Of a DNA stretch of 64,000 nucleotides, positions 45,743-54,230 are shown piece after piece. The notes under the pieces are model-generated. The model made no database searches. It was given only the letters and a program-made list of their open reading frames with translations, and was not told the origin of the DNA. How positions within the stretch are numbered: the first letter of the stretch is position 1; every line of letters starts with the position of its first letter. The DNA is from Streptomyces spinoverrucosus (lineage in GTDB: Bacteria; Actinomycetota; Actinomycetes; Streptomycetales; Streptomycetaceae): positions 372,001 to 436,000 of the forward strand of contig NZ_JADPZX010000002.1 of the NCBI RefSeq assembly GCF_015712165.1. Direction: 5' to 3'. Position numbers and translations under genes: made by a program.

Positions 45743-45924
45743 AGCCCTGCCTCACCACCCCATCGGGTGAGCGAGTTATCCACAACCTCTCGGTGATCCA
45801 CGGAATAGCACGACGACCTTCAGCCCAACCGCCCGGCGCCGTACCGTGATTCACGCGAGGCGCAGCCGTCGAGCGGAGATGACGACCGCTGAGCTGGACC
45901 GATGAATCCGAGGGGGGACGAACG

Positions 45925-45999
45925 ATGTCGGTGGAAACGACTGACGGACGTCGGTGCCGCGCAGGTGCCGGCGCACGGAAGGCAGGGGTGTGCTCATGA
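45925..45999 (+). CDS. 24-codon upstream ORF overlapping the acetamidase start
   Basis: ATG 45925 follows a strong AGGGGGGACG. The peptide, MSVETTDGRRCRAGAGARKA then GVCS, ends at TGA 45997-45999, which overlaps the acetamidase ATG as ATGA. The ribosome binding site of the acetamidase lies inside it. Such an arrangement would couple acetamidase translation to the small ORF. Whether the peptide itself matters is unknown. Confidence 0.45.
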   Translation: MSVETTDGRRCRAGAGARKAGVCS

Positions 46000-47009
46000 G
46001 CGATCCCCGCATCCTGACCGTGCGGCCCGAACCGGGCGAGTATGCCTGGACGTTCGGCGGCGCGCCGCCGGTGGCACGCATCGAGCCGGGCACGGTTCTC
46101 GACCTGTACACCGAAGACTGCTTCGCCGGGCGGGTCAGGTCCGAGAAGGACCTGGTGTCCGAGGTGTGCGAGTTCCCGTTCCTCAACCCTCAGACAGGGC
46201 CCTTCTACGTCGAGGGCGCGGAGCCCGGTGACACGGTCGCCGTGCACTTCGTGTCGATCGAACCGGCGCGGGACTGGGCCGCGTCGACGACGGTTCCGCT
46301 GTTCGGAGCGCTCACGTCGACGCCCACCACGGCCACGTTGCAGCCTCCGCTGCCGGAGACCGTCTGGATCTGGCGGCTCGACCGAACACGCCGTACGGCA
46401 CTGTTCCGGGCGCACGACAGTGACATCGAGGTCGAGCTGCCCCTCGACCCGATGCACGGCACCGTGGGCGTGGCTCCGGCCAATCTGGAGGTGCGCTCGG
46501 CGCTGGTGCCCGACGCGCACGGCGGGAACATGGACACGCCGGAGATGCGGGCCGGCGTCACCTGCTACCTGGGGGTGAACGTGGAGGGTGCGCTGCTCAG
46601 CCTCGGCGACGGGCACGCCCGGCAGGGCGAGGGCGAGACGTGCGGTGTCGCCGTCGAGTGCGCCATGAACACCGTGGTCGTCGTCGAGCTGTTGAAGGGC
46701 CTTGCCACGCCCTGGCCGCGCATCGAGTCGGACACGCACATCATCTCGACGGGTTCGGCACGCCCGTTGGAGGACGCGTTCCGGATATCCCAGCTCGATC
46801 TGGTGCGGTGGCTCGTCCGCGACTACGGGTTCAGCGAGCTGGACGCGTACCAGTTCGCGACCCAGACCGTCGAGTCGCCGTTGGCCAACGTCTGCGACAC
46901 GAACTACACGTGCGTGGCAAAGCTCCGCAAGGAATGGCTCCCCGCGCGCGAGACGCACCGCGGACTCCACGCACGGCTGAGCGAGACGGCGGCGGCGCTG
47001 CGGATCTGA
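45996..47009 (+). CDS. Acetamidase/formamidase family protein
   Basis: 337 residues. FmdA/AmdA family features: EYAWTFGGAPPVARIEPGTV, NPQTGPFYVEGAEPGDTVAV, PHGTVGV-like MHGTVGVAPANLEVRSALVP, HGGNMDTPEMRAGVTCYLGV and LLSLGDGHARQGEGETCGVA. A cytoplasmic zinc-type hydrolase releasing ammonia from short amides. The conserved DGHA.QG.GE active-site block is intact. It is preceded by a coupled small ORF. Confidence 0.9.
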   Translation: MSDPRILTVRPEPGEYAWTFGGAPPVARIEPGTVLDLYTEDCFAGRVRSEKDLVSEVCEFPFLNPQTGPFYVEGAEPGDTVAVHFVSIEPARDWAASTTVPLFGALTSTPTTATLQPPLPETVWIWRLDRTRRTALFRAHDSDIEVELPLDPMHGTVGVAPANLEVRSALVPDAHGGNMDTPEMRAGVTCYLGVNVEGALLSLGDGHARQGEGETCGVAVECAMNTVVVVELLKGLATPWPRIESDTHIISTGSARPLEDAFRISQLDLVRWLVRDYGFSELDAYQFATQTVESPLANVCDTNYTCVAKLRKEWLPARETHRGLHARLSETAAALRI

Positions 47010-47118
47010 TCCCGGCCGCCTGCCCGACCTGGCCTGCTCCCACCTGACCTCCCCCGGACCCGACCGGCTCTCCCTCCTCCTCTTCTTCGAGTTCCTTCCA
47101 GCTGAGAGGCGATCTTCC

Positions 47119-47718
47119 ATGGAACGGGCAAGACCGCTCCCCGACCGGCGACGGATCCTCAAGGGCGCCGCCCTGGCCGCCGTCCCCTACGCACTGCTGC
47201 CCGGCCCCAGGGCCGGTGCGCGGACACTGGCGCCCGACTACCCGCTTGCCGAGTGGCAGCCTGCGACCTCCGCCAACTACACGGCGGCGAACCGTCCGAC
47301 CACCCTCTCCGTCGACCTGGTCGTCATCCACGTCACGCAGACGGACTACTCCGGGACCCTGGCCGTCTTCCAGCACCCCCGCAAGAAGGTGTCCGCGCAC
47401 TACGTCGTCCGATCCGCCGACGGACATGTGGCGCAGTGCGTCCGCGAGTCCGACATCGCCTGGCACGCCGGGAGCTGGGAGCACAACACACGCAGCATCG
47501 GTATCGAACACGAGGGGTGGGTGGACCAGCCCGGCTACTTCACGGACGCCATGTACGAGCGGTCGGCCACACTTACCGCGGCGATCTGCAGGAAGTACGG
47601 CATCCCCAAGGACCGCGCGCACATCATCGGCCATCACGAGATACCGGGCACCGACCACACCGACCCCGGCCCGCACTGGGACTGGTCCCGCTACATAAGG
47701 CTCATCAACGCCGCCTGA
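47119..47718 (+). CDS. Secreted N-acetylmuramoyl-L-alanine amidase
   Basis: 199 residues. A Tat-type signal, PDRRRILKGAALAAVPYALL, ends near residue 34. Amidase_2/PGRP fold: VDLVVIHVTQTDYSGTLAVF with the first zinc His, KKVSAHYVVRSADGHVAQCV, IAWHAGSWEHNTRSIGIEHE and IIGHHEIPGTDHTDPGPHWD carrying the remaining ligands, with the AmiD-like HTDPGP. Cleaves the lactyl amide in peptidoglycan outside the cell. The same frame continues after its stop into a decayed beta-helix gene. Confidence 0.9.
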   Translation: MERARPLPDRRRILKGAALAAVPYALLPGPRAGARTLAPDYPLAEWQPATSANYTAANRPTTLSVDLVVIHVTQTDYSGTLAVFQHPRKKVSAHYVVRSADGHVAQCVRESDIAWHAGSWEHNTRSIGIEHEGWVDQPGYFTDAMYERSATLTAAICRKYGIPKDRAHIIGHHEIPGTDHTDPGPHWDWSRYIRLINAA

Positions 47719-47727
47719 CCCGTACCC

Positions 47728-48526
47728 CATGACCAGCCGGCGTTCGCGGAACTGGTCGACGGGCTGGTCGGCGCCGGCCGGGGTGCCACCTGCTTCGTGC
47801 TGTGCAACCCGGGCAGCCCGACCACCCCGGTGCCGCTGGCCTGGTGCACCAGCGTGCGGCACGGAGCCGGACGGGACAAGCATCTGGCGGACATCACATT
47901 CGCGCACTTCGAAGTGGACGGGTCGGGCGTGCGGACGCGGGAGTACGACCCGCTGGCGAAGGGTCTCGGCCTGCAGTACGTGCTGCGGGGCCGGTTCAGC
48001 GACCTGTACGTGCACGACACCGCGGCGACCGGATTCGGCTGTGACTTCCTGCAGGACACGATCGTCGAGGGCGTGCCGGCCGAACGGTGCGGGCGGCAGG
48101 ACCCCGGCGAGAAGATGGGCGGCGCGGGGATCGGGATCGGCGTGGGTGGCTGGGGGATGGTCGAGCGGCTGACGATCACCACCTGCACGGCGACGGGCAA
48201 CGGCACGAACGGCATCTTCGTGGAGTTGCAGCAGGAGTACTGGCCACCGCCGAGGGGCATCCGCATCACCGCCTGCCACGCCGAGGACGACCGGTTCGGG
48301 ATCTCCGACTGGGGAGCCGACGGTCTGCTGGTCACGTCGTCGACGATGGTGGGCAACCACCAGGCCGGGTTCGACGTGTCGTCACAGGGCACGTCGGGCG
48401 TCGGAGGGCGGGGGGCAGTTGCAGGGACGGACGGGTGGCAACGACTTCAGGGGCAACGCGTCGGCGGCCACCCACCTCGACACACCGCCCAGCGGCGGCG
48501 GCAGGTGGCGCGACAACGACACATAG
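47728..48526 (+). pseudogene. Decayed right-handed beta-helix (pectate-lyase-like) protein
   Basis: In the frame after the amidase stop the sequence reads HDQPAFAELVDGLVGAGRGA, then beta-helix-type rungs: LADITFAHFEVDGSGVRTRE, GLQYVLRGRFSDLYVHDTAA, IGIGVGGWGMVERLTITTCT and HAEDDRFGISDWGADGLLVT. There is no start codon with a ribosome binding site and the N-terminal third of the domain is missing. At 48410-48415 a run of six G shifts the frame: removing one G restores GNDFRGNASAATHLDTPPSG and a stop at 48524-48526. Both lesions indicate a pseudogene. The intact parent would be a secreted carbohydrate-active or glycan-binding protein. Confidence 0.75.
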
Positions 48527-48586
48527 GGCGTTGGACGCCTCTGGTGTCAACGCCTGTGCCCCACAACCAAGTGCGACCAAGTGCCC

Positions 48587-50035
48587 TCAACCAAGCGCCG
48601 CCGCCCCCGTCGGCAGGTGCAGCCGCGCCCCCTGACGCATGAGCTCCTGCTGGACGAGGGCGTACGGCACCTCCCGCGGTCTGCGGTTGATCCGCGTGGC
48701 CAACGCGGCGCAGACGCCCGCCGCCTGACCGGTCGCCATGGCGATGGGCATGACGCGGTAGGAGGAGTGCGCCACATGGGAGCCGGAGATGCAGCGGCCC
48801 GCGACGAGCAGGTGATCCGTGTCGCGGGGCAGCAGACAGCGCAGCGGGATGTCGTAGAAGCGGCCGCGGGGGACGCGCTTGAGGACGGTGCCGCTACCCC
48901 TGGGGTTGTGGATGTCGACGGGGTAGGCGCCGTGCGCGACGACGTCGGGGAAGGAGCGCGCCGCCAGGATGTCGTGGCCGGTGAGGTGATAGTCGCCGAG
49001 GATGCGCCGGGTCTCCCGTACGCCGATCTGGGTGCCGCTCTGCACGACGTACGACTCCTCGAAGCCCGGGACGTGCAGGCGCAGGAAGCGGTCGATCTGT
49101 TCCATCTGGCGGCGGGCGACGTACTCGGCGCGGCTCAGATCCCACACGTCGATGCCGAGGGCTCGGGTGACGCGGGTGCTGTTGATGCTGACCTCGCGGG
49201 GGTGCGGGGTGCCGAAGAAAAGGATGTCCTCGCGGGGCAGGCGCAGTTCGCCCCGCTTGGTGGCCTCCTCGACGAGGTCCCACAGGCCGTGCACGCCCCG
49301 CCACTGGTCGGGGTGCTCGTGGACGTACTCGGCGAACCGGGGCCGCAAGAAGTCGACGACGCGGAACATCAACGTCATCGGCTGCACCAGCCCGTCCTCG
49401 GGCCGGCCGATCTCGCAGGGCGCTCCACAGGAGGCGGCCACGTCGCCGTCGCCCGTGCCGTCGACGACGACGTCCGCGTCGATCACGACCGGGCCGGACT
49501 TGGTCTCGAAGACGACCCGCCAGCCGTCGTCGAGGGGCACGACGGAGGAGGCGAAGGCGTGGAACAGCATGCGGACGCCGGCCTCGTCGAGCAGGTCGAG
49601 GAGGACGAGCTTGTAGATCTCCGGGTCGAACGGCACGGTGTAGCCGGTCTGGAGGGAGGGCGGGATGCAGCCGCCGCGTTCGTTCAGCCGGTCCAGCAGG
49701 CGCCACAGAAAGCCGGCGACCACGGCCTCGCCCTCGCCGTGGTCGGTGGGCAGCAGCTGGTCGCCCTCCTCGCCGGGGGCTGTGAAGACGGCCTGTTTCT
49801 GCTCGTTGTGGAACGACATCAGGGGCATGACGAGCGCCACCGTGGCGTTGCCGCCCAGGAAGCCGTACCGCTCCACGAGCACCACCTCGGCACCGGCGTC
49901 GGCCGCGGCGTATGCGGCCGCGGTGCCGGCCGGGCCTCCGCCGACGACCAGGACCTCCGTGCGGCCCCCGTGCTGGGCGTCGCGCGGCGGCAGGGTGACG
50001 GTCCGCGACTGTGGAGGTCGTTGAAGGATCGGCAT
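48587..50035 (-). CDS. FAD-dependent oxidoreductase
   Basis: 482 residues. FAD motif EVLVVGGGPAGTAAAYAAAD (about 27-46), LVERYGFLGGNATVALVMPL, VVVDGTGDGDVAASCGAPCE and the C-terminal VAGRCISGSHVAHSSYRVMP, AMATGQAAGVCAALA. This is the FAD_oxidored (PF12831) group, often in carbohydrate-degradation loci; substrate unknown. It is the neighbour of the decayed beta-helix gene and may once have worked with it. Followed by nothing on its strand for 60 bp. Confidence 0.85.
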   Translation of the reverse strand: MPILQRPPQSRTVTLPPRDAQHGGRTEVLVVGGGPAGTAAAYAAADAGAEVVLVERYGFLGGNATVALVMPLMSFHNEQKQAVFTAPGEEGDQLLPTDHGEGEAVVAGFLWRLLDRLNERGGCIPPSLQTGYTVPFDPEIYKLVLLDLLDEAGVRMLFHAFASSVVPLDDGWRVVFETKSGPVVIDADVVVDGTGDGDVAASCGAPCEIGRPEDGLVQPMTLMFRVVDFLRPRFAEYVHEHPDQWRGVHGLWDLVEEATKRGELRLPREDILFFGTPHPREVSINSTRVTRALGIDVWDLSRAEYVARRQMEQIDRFLRLHVPGFEESYVVQSGTQIGVRETRRILGDYHLTGHDILAARSFPDVVAHGAYPVDIHNPRGSGTVLKRVPRGRFYDIPLRCLLPRDTDHLLVAGRCISGSHVAHSSYRVMPIAMATGQAAGVCAALATRINRRPREVPYALVQQELMRQGARLHLPTGAAALG

Positions 50036-50131
50036 CGGTTCTTCCCGTCGGAGGTGTTCCGAAGGCGCTGGCTTCCCGGGCCCGTACCCGGCCCCGTGTC
50101 TCGGGCCCCTGCTGGGCCGGGCCCCGGTCGT

Positions 50132-51358
50132 TCAGGTCGCCGTTCCGGTACCCGGCCGCAGCAGGTGTAGACCCGGGCGTTCGGTGTCGGACACGGCGCC
50201 GGTCTGCTGCTCCTCCAGGGAGTCGAGGACCACGGCACACCGGGCGCAGGTCTCCCGGGCGGTACCCCGCAACGCCTGCACGCGCGCGTCGAGATCGTCG
50301 CGGCGCTGCGGAAACTCGTCCCACAACCGGTCCACCTCGGCCAGCAGCAGCCCGGCCTGCTCGCGCGCCACACCAACCAGCGCGGGGGCACCGATACGGC
50401 GGGAGAAGTCGAAGACCTTTCCGGAGTACGGCAGGGGCAGCACCGGCAGCCCGGAGAGCGCGGCGAAGATCACGAAGTGCAGGCGCATGCCGACGGCGAG
50501 GTCGAGGTGGTTCATGAAACCGAGGACCTGGCCGGGGCTGTAGACACTGTGCAGGATGCGCCCCCGGTCGGGAGCGGTCATCCGGGAGAGCACACCGTGG
50601 GCGTGGTGCACGTCCTGGCGTTCCATCGGCACGAAGACCACATGGGCCTCCAGCCGTCGAACCAGGAAGTCCGCCACATCGGCGAGCAGGGCGTGGTAGT
50701 CGCTCTCGTCGAGTTTCTCCGCGGCCCGGCCCGGTTCGCGGACCGACATCCCGACCAGCCGGGTCTCGGCGGGGATGCCCTCCTGCCGCATCATCTGGTC
50801 CGTGAAGGGCTCCGGCGGCAGCAACAGGGCCGGATCGGCGGTCACGACGAGGTCGCGGTCGAGCCCGGCCTCCTCCAGCACGAGCCGTGACTCCTCGTCC
50901 CGTACGACGACCTCGTCCATCGCCGGCAGCACGGCGCGTACCGCCTCCCGGTCCTCAGCCTCGCGCAGCGGGCCCGCGCCGACGGCGTACGCGAAGGTGC
51001 GCACGCCGCGGGCCTGGGCGGCGCCCACCAGTCGCAGATAGCGGCGCGCCTCACCGTCGTAGAGGATGCCGCCGCCCCCGAGCACCAGCAGGTCCAGGCC
51101 CGACAGGACGTCGAGGATCTGTTTCTGCGGGACGCCCTCCCAGTCGACCACCTCGTCGGCGGCGGGCTGGTGGGCGCGGGTGTGCTCGGCGTTCCGGCTG
51201 AAGACGACGAGCCGGGCCTGCGGGCGGTGCGCGCGCAGGCAGCCGAGGACGCAGGTGAGGATGGCCTCGTCGCCGAGGTTGAAACCGCCGTAGGAGCCGA
51301 GCAGACCGATGCGCGGCCCCGGTCCTGCGGGCGGGCGAGGCTGTGTGGTGGTGATCAT
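50132..51358 (-). CDS. Polysaccharide pyruvyl transferase family protein
   Basis: 408 residues from ATG 51358 with CAGGAG upstream. Family blocks: IGLLGSYGGFNLGDEAILTC, LDLLVLGGGGILYDGEARRY, TFAYAVGAGPLREAEDREAV, ADPALLLPPEPF and GMRLHFVIFAALSGLPVLPL. CsaB-like enzymes transfer pyruvate as a ketal to surface glycans. It heads the minus-strand side of the glycan cluster, divergent from an SDR gene. Confidence 0.88.
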   Translation of the reverse strand: MITTTQPRPPAGPGPRIGLLGSYGGFNLGDEAILTCVLGCLRAHRPQARLVVFSRNAEHTRAHQPAADEVVDWEGVPQKQILDVLSGLDLLVLGGGGILYDGEARRYLRLVGAAQARGVRTFAYAVGAGPLREAEDREAVRAVLPAMDEVVVRDEESRLVLEEAGLDRDLVVTADPALLLPPEPFTDQMMRQEGIPAETRLVGMSVREPGRAAEKLDESDYHALLADVADFLVRRLEAHVVFVPMERQDVHHAHGVLSRMTAPDRGRILHSVYSPGQVLGFMNHLDLAVGMRLHFVIFAALSGLPVLPLPYSGKVFDFSRRIGAPALVGVAREQAGLLLAEVDRLWDEFPQRRDDLDARVQALRGTARETCARCAVVLDSLEEQQTGAVSDTERPGLHLLRPGTGTAT

Positions 51359-52003
51359 CCGGAACTCCTGTCCAAGGAGCTGACGGGCGGTGCGGGGGTC
51401 CGCGGGCAACTGTGCGGGCGCGGTGGGGGTCGGGTCGGCGCCTCGTGGGTCGCTGCCGCGGGCTGGGCCCGGGTTGCCTTCCCCGCGCAGGAGAAACCCC
51501 AGGCGGGGAGAAACCCCCGACCAGGAGTGTTCCGACAGGCAGCGTCATCCTTTCACGGGTTCGGGCCCGCCACCATCGCAGCGTTTCGTCACCGGCGGCG
51601 ATCAGAGTGGCGCGCTCCAGGGGTTGGGCCTCGGCCAGTTGGGAAACCGGCGTCCCATGTCGACGCCCGCCCTCTCCCGCACCACGCGGCGAAGGCTTCA
51701 CGCTGCGTGCATCACCTGGATGCCGTACGCCTCCGAGCCTCCTGGGCCCGGGCGGAGGACGCTGATCTGGGACTGGGCGCCCCCGCGGCGCCCGAGGTCG
51801 GCGTCGGCGAGAAGGCACAGAGGCCAGAAGGTCCAGAGGCCGAAGGTCCCAGAGGCCGGAAGGTCCTGAGGCCAGAAGAAGCCTGAGGACACAGAGGAGC
51901 CAGAGGAGCCAGAGGAGGCGGGGTCAAGAAGGCAACAACCGGGGTCCCGAGTCGGCGCCAGGCATCCGACAGGCCGTCGTCGCCACACGCAGAGGAGACC
52001 TGA
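51359..52003. other. 645-bp intergenic region with GA-rich degenerate repeats
   Basis: No frame here has coding character. At 51818-51920 there are seven degenerate units of about 17 then 9 bp built on AGAGGCCAGAAGGTCC and AGAGGAGCC. Around 51490-51525 GGAGAAACCCC occurs twice in a hairpin-prone stretch. Promoters for the divergent pyruvyl transferase and SDR must lie here; no riboswitch was recognised. Confidence 0.6.
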
Positions 52004-52969
52004 ATGACCACCGCATCGTCACGTACCTGGGAACACGCCGTCGTCACCGGCGGCGCCGGCTTCGTCGGCTCGCATCTGTGCGGCGCCCTGCTGGACTCCG
52101 GCGCGGCGGTCACCTGCGTGGACGACTTCAGCACCGGACGGCCCGAGAACGTGTCCCCGCTGCTCGAGCGCCCGGGATTCACGCTGGTGGACGCGAACGT
52201 CGCCGAGCGGATACCCGTCAGGCGACCCCCCGATCTCGTCCTGCACCTCGCCTCTCCGGCGTCCCCGGCCGACTATCTGCGGCTGCCCCTGCACACCATG
52301 GAGACCGGCAGTCTCGGCACCCGCAACGCCCTGGAACTCGCCCATGACCACGGCGCCCGCTTCCTGCTCGCGTCGACGTCCGACGTCTACGGCGACCCGC
52401 ATCAGAACCCGCAGGACGAGCGGTACTGGGGCAACGTCAACCCGGTCGGCCCGCGCAGCGTGTACGAAGAGGCGAAGCGGTTCGGCGAGGCGCTCACCAC
52501 GGCGCACGCCGAGGCGGAGGGCACCGACACCTGCATCGTGCGGCTGTTCAACACCTACGGCCCGCGGATGCGCGGCCACGACGGCCGGGCGGTGCCGACC
52601 TTCGTCCGCCAGGCGCTGGACGGCGAACCGCTCACGGTCACCGGCGACGGCCGCCAGACGCGTTCGCTGTGCTACGTCGAGGACACCGTCCGGGGCATCC
52701 TCGCGGCGGCGGCGCACGGCCTGCGCGGCCCCGTGAACATCGGCAATCCGGGCGAGTTCACCATGCTGGACCTCGCCCGCCTGGTCATCAGGCTCAGCGG
52801 TTCCGCCTCGGAGATCCGCTTCATCGAACGGCCGACCGACGACCCGGAGGTCCGCTGCCCGGACATCACGCTGGCCCGCGACAAGCTCGGCTGGGAGCCC
52901 GAGGTGAACGCGGAGGACGGCCTGCGCCGCACGATCGACTGGTTCCGCGCCACGGCCGGCGAACGCTGA
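52004..52969 (+). CDS. NAD-dependent epimerase/dehydratase (UDP-sugar SDR)
   Basis: 321 residues, extended SDR. Rossmann motif VVTGGAGFVGSHLCGALLDS, CVDDFSTGRPENV, HLASPASPADYLRLPLHTME, STSDVYGDP with catalytic Ser/Thr, YEEAK as YxxxK, and RLFNTYGPRMRGHDGRAVPT. It resembles UDP-glucuronate decarboxylases (UXS), which make UDP-xylose, but could act on a heptose nucleotide sugar. First plus-strand gene of the glycan cluster. Confidence 0.88.
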   Translation: MTTASSRTWEHAVVTGGAGFVGSHLCGALLDSGAAVTCVDDFSTGRPENVSPLLERPGFTLVDANVAERIPVRRPPDLVLHLASPASPADYLRLPLHTMETGSLGTRNALELAHDHGARFLLASTSDVYGDPHQNPQDERYWGNVNPVGPRSVYEEAKRFGEALTTAHAEAEGTDTCIVRLFNTYGPRMRGHDGRAVPTFVRQALDGEPLTVTGDGRQTRSLCYVEDTVRGILAAAAHGLRGPVNIGNPGEFTMLDLARLVIRLSGSASEIRFIERPTDDPEVRCPDITLARDKLGWEPEVNAEDGLRRTIDWFRATAGER

Positions 52970-52982
52970 GGGGCCCCTCACA

Positions 52983-53100
52983 GAGCCTCCCGCCCCACTC
53001 ACCCAGCCTCCCGCCCCCACTCACCGAGCCTCCCGCCCCCATCTCACCCAACCGCACCGCACCCCCGGACCCCACGCACCCCCGGACCCCACGCACCCAC
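52983..53100. repeat. C-rich tandem repeats between SDR and carbamoyltransferase
   Basis: Three copies of a roughly 22-bp unit GCCTCCCGCCCCCACTCACC and two copies of CACCCCCGGACCCCACG occupy the 148-bp gap. The plus strand is almost pure C/A, so the complementary strand is G-rich. Confidence 0.75.
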
Positions 53101-53117
53101 CATCCCCCAGGACCCCC

Positions 53118-54020
53118 ATGCGCATCCTCGGAATCAACGCCCTCTTCCACGACCCCGCCGCCGCCCTCGTGATCGACGGCCGCACCGTGGCCGCCGCCGA
53201 GGAGGAGCGGTTCTCCCGCCGCAAGCACGGCAAGCAGCCGATGCCGTTCTCCGCCTGGGAGCTGCCGGGCCTGGACGCCGCCAAGGTCCGCTTCGTCCCG
53301 CACCAGATGGCGCACGCCGCGTCCAGCGCCTTCGCCGCACCCGACGCAGGCGACTCCTCCGTCCTGGTCCTGGACGGTCGCGGGGAACGCGCCTCGCACC
53401 TCGCGGCCCCAAGGGTCGGGGACCAGCTGGAGGCGCTGCGCGCGCAGGAGCTGCCGCACTCCCTGGGGCTGGTCTACGAGGAGCTCACCGACCACCTGGG
53501 CTTTCTGCGTTCCTCGGACGAGTTCAAGGTGATGGCCCTGGCCTCGCACGGCAGCCCGCGGATGCTCGCCGAGCCGCGTCCGTACAATCTCGAACGGCTC
53601 AACGACGTCAAGGGCCGTGAGCAGTTCCGGCCGGTGGCGCCCATGGTTCTGGCCGACCGGGCCGCCGAGATCTTCGACGGCCCGATGCCCAGCCCGTACA
53701 TGCTGTTCGTGCACGACGTGGCCGAGTCCTGGCGCGAGCGCATCCCGGCCGTCGTGCACGTCGACGGCACGGCCCGCATCCAGACCGTGGACCCGGCGCA
53801 GGAGCCGCTGGTCGCCCGCATGCTCGGCGCGTTCGAGCGGCACACGGGGCTGCCGGTGGTGGTCAACACCAGCCTCAACACCGCCGGCCGGCCGATGGTC
53901 GACGATCCGCGCGACGCCCTGGAGTTCTTCGGCTCCTCGCCGGTCGACCTGCTCGCCATCGGCCCGTACGCGGTCCAGCGCGGCGACTTCTTCCGCGCCA
54001 CCGGCGAGGGGAGGGCGTGA
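53118..54020 (+). CDS. Carbamoyltransferase with internal deletions, probably inactive
   Basis: 300 residues against about 540-570 for NodU/CmcH/TobZ-type O-carbamoyltransferases. The N-terminus MRILGINALFHDPAAALVID and HQMAHAASSAFAAPDAGDSS, and DEFKVMALASHGSPR, belong to the Kae1-like domain. The C-terminus LERLNDVKGREQFRPVAPMV, MPSPYMLFVHDV and LPVVVNTSLNTAGRPMVDDP belongs to the YrdC-like domain. Two in-frame joins stand out: ELP-GLDAAKV near residue 50 (about 50 residues lost) and PYN-LERLNDV near 157 (about 220 lost). The lost part contains most of the ATP/metal site and the domain boundary. The frame is open, so it may be translated, but activity is unlikely. Confidence 0.75.
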   Translation: MRILGINALFHDPAAALVIDGRTVAAAEEERFSRRKHGKQPMPFSAWELPGLDAAKVRFVPHQMAHAASSAFAAPDAGDSSVLVLDGRGERASHLAAPRVGDQLEALRAQELPHSLGLVYEELTDHLGFLRSSDEFKVMALASHGSPRMLAEPRPYNLERLNDVKGREQFRPVAPMVLADRAAEIFDGPMPSPYMLFVHDVAESWRERIPAVVHVDGTARIQTVDPAQEPLVARMLGAFERHTGLPVVVNTSLNTAGRPMVDDPRDALEFFGSSPVDLLAIGPYAVQRGDFFRATGEGRA

Positions 54021-54230
54021 TGCGGAAGCACACGGCCAGGGCAGCACATCGCGTACGGCCCCTGCGAGGCCCCGTGACGGAGAACGCGCCGTGGGAGGCG
54101 CACGGAGTACGGCGACAGCAGGACCCCACTCCCCCGGCCGCGCCCGGCCCGAGGACCCGCTGCGCAGCCCGCGCGGCGCACGGCCCGACCCCCCGGCCCG
54201 CAGCTTCCGAGCCCACCCCCGGAGGCCCCG
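54021..54230. other. Intergenic sequence
   Basis: 210 bp between the carbamoyltransferase and GT2 genes. All frames give Pro/Arg/Ala-rich sequence without family features. It may be residue of a deleted gene; nothing specific was identified. Confidence 0.4.

Noticed and set aside
51480..51545. Riboswitch in the long leader of the SDR gene
   Set aside because: Hairpins with repeated GGAGAAACCCC were examined, but no conserved core of a known riboswitch class could be matched.
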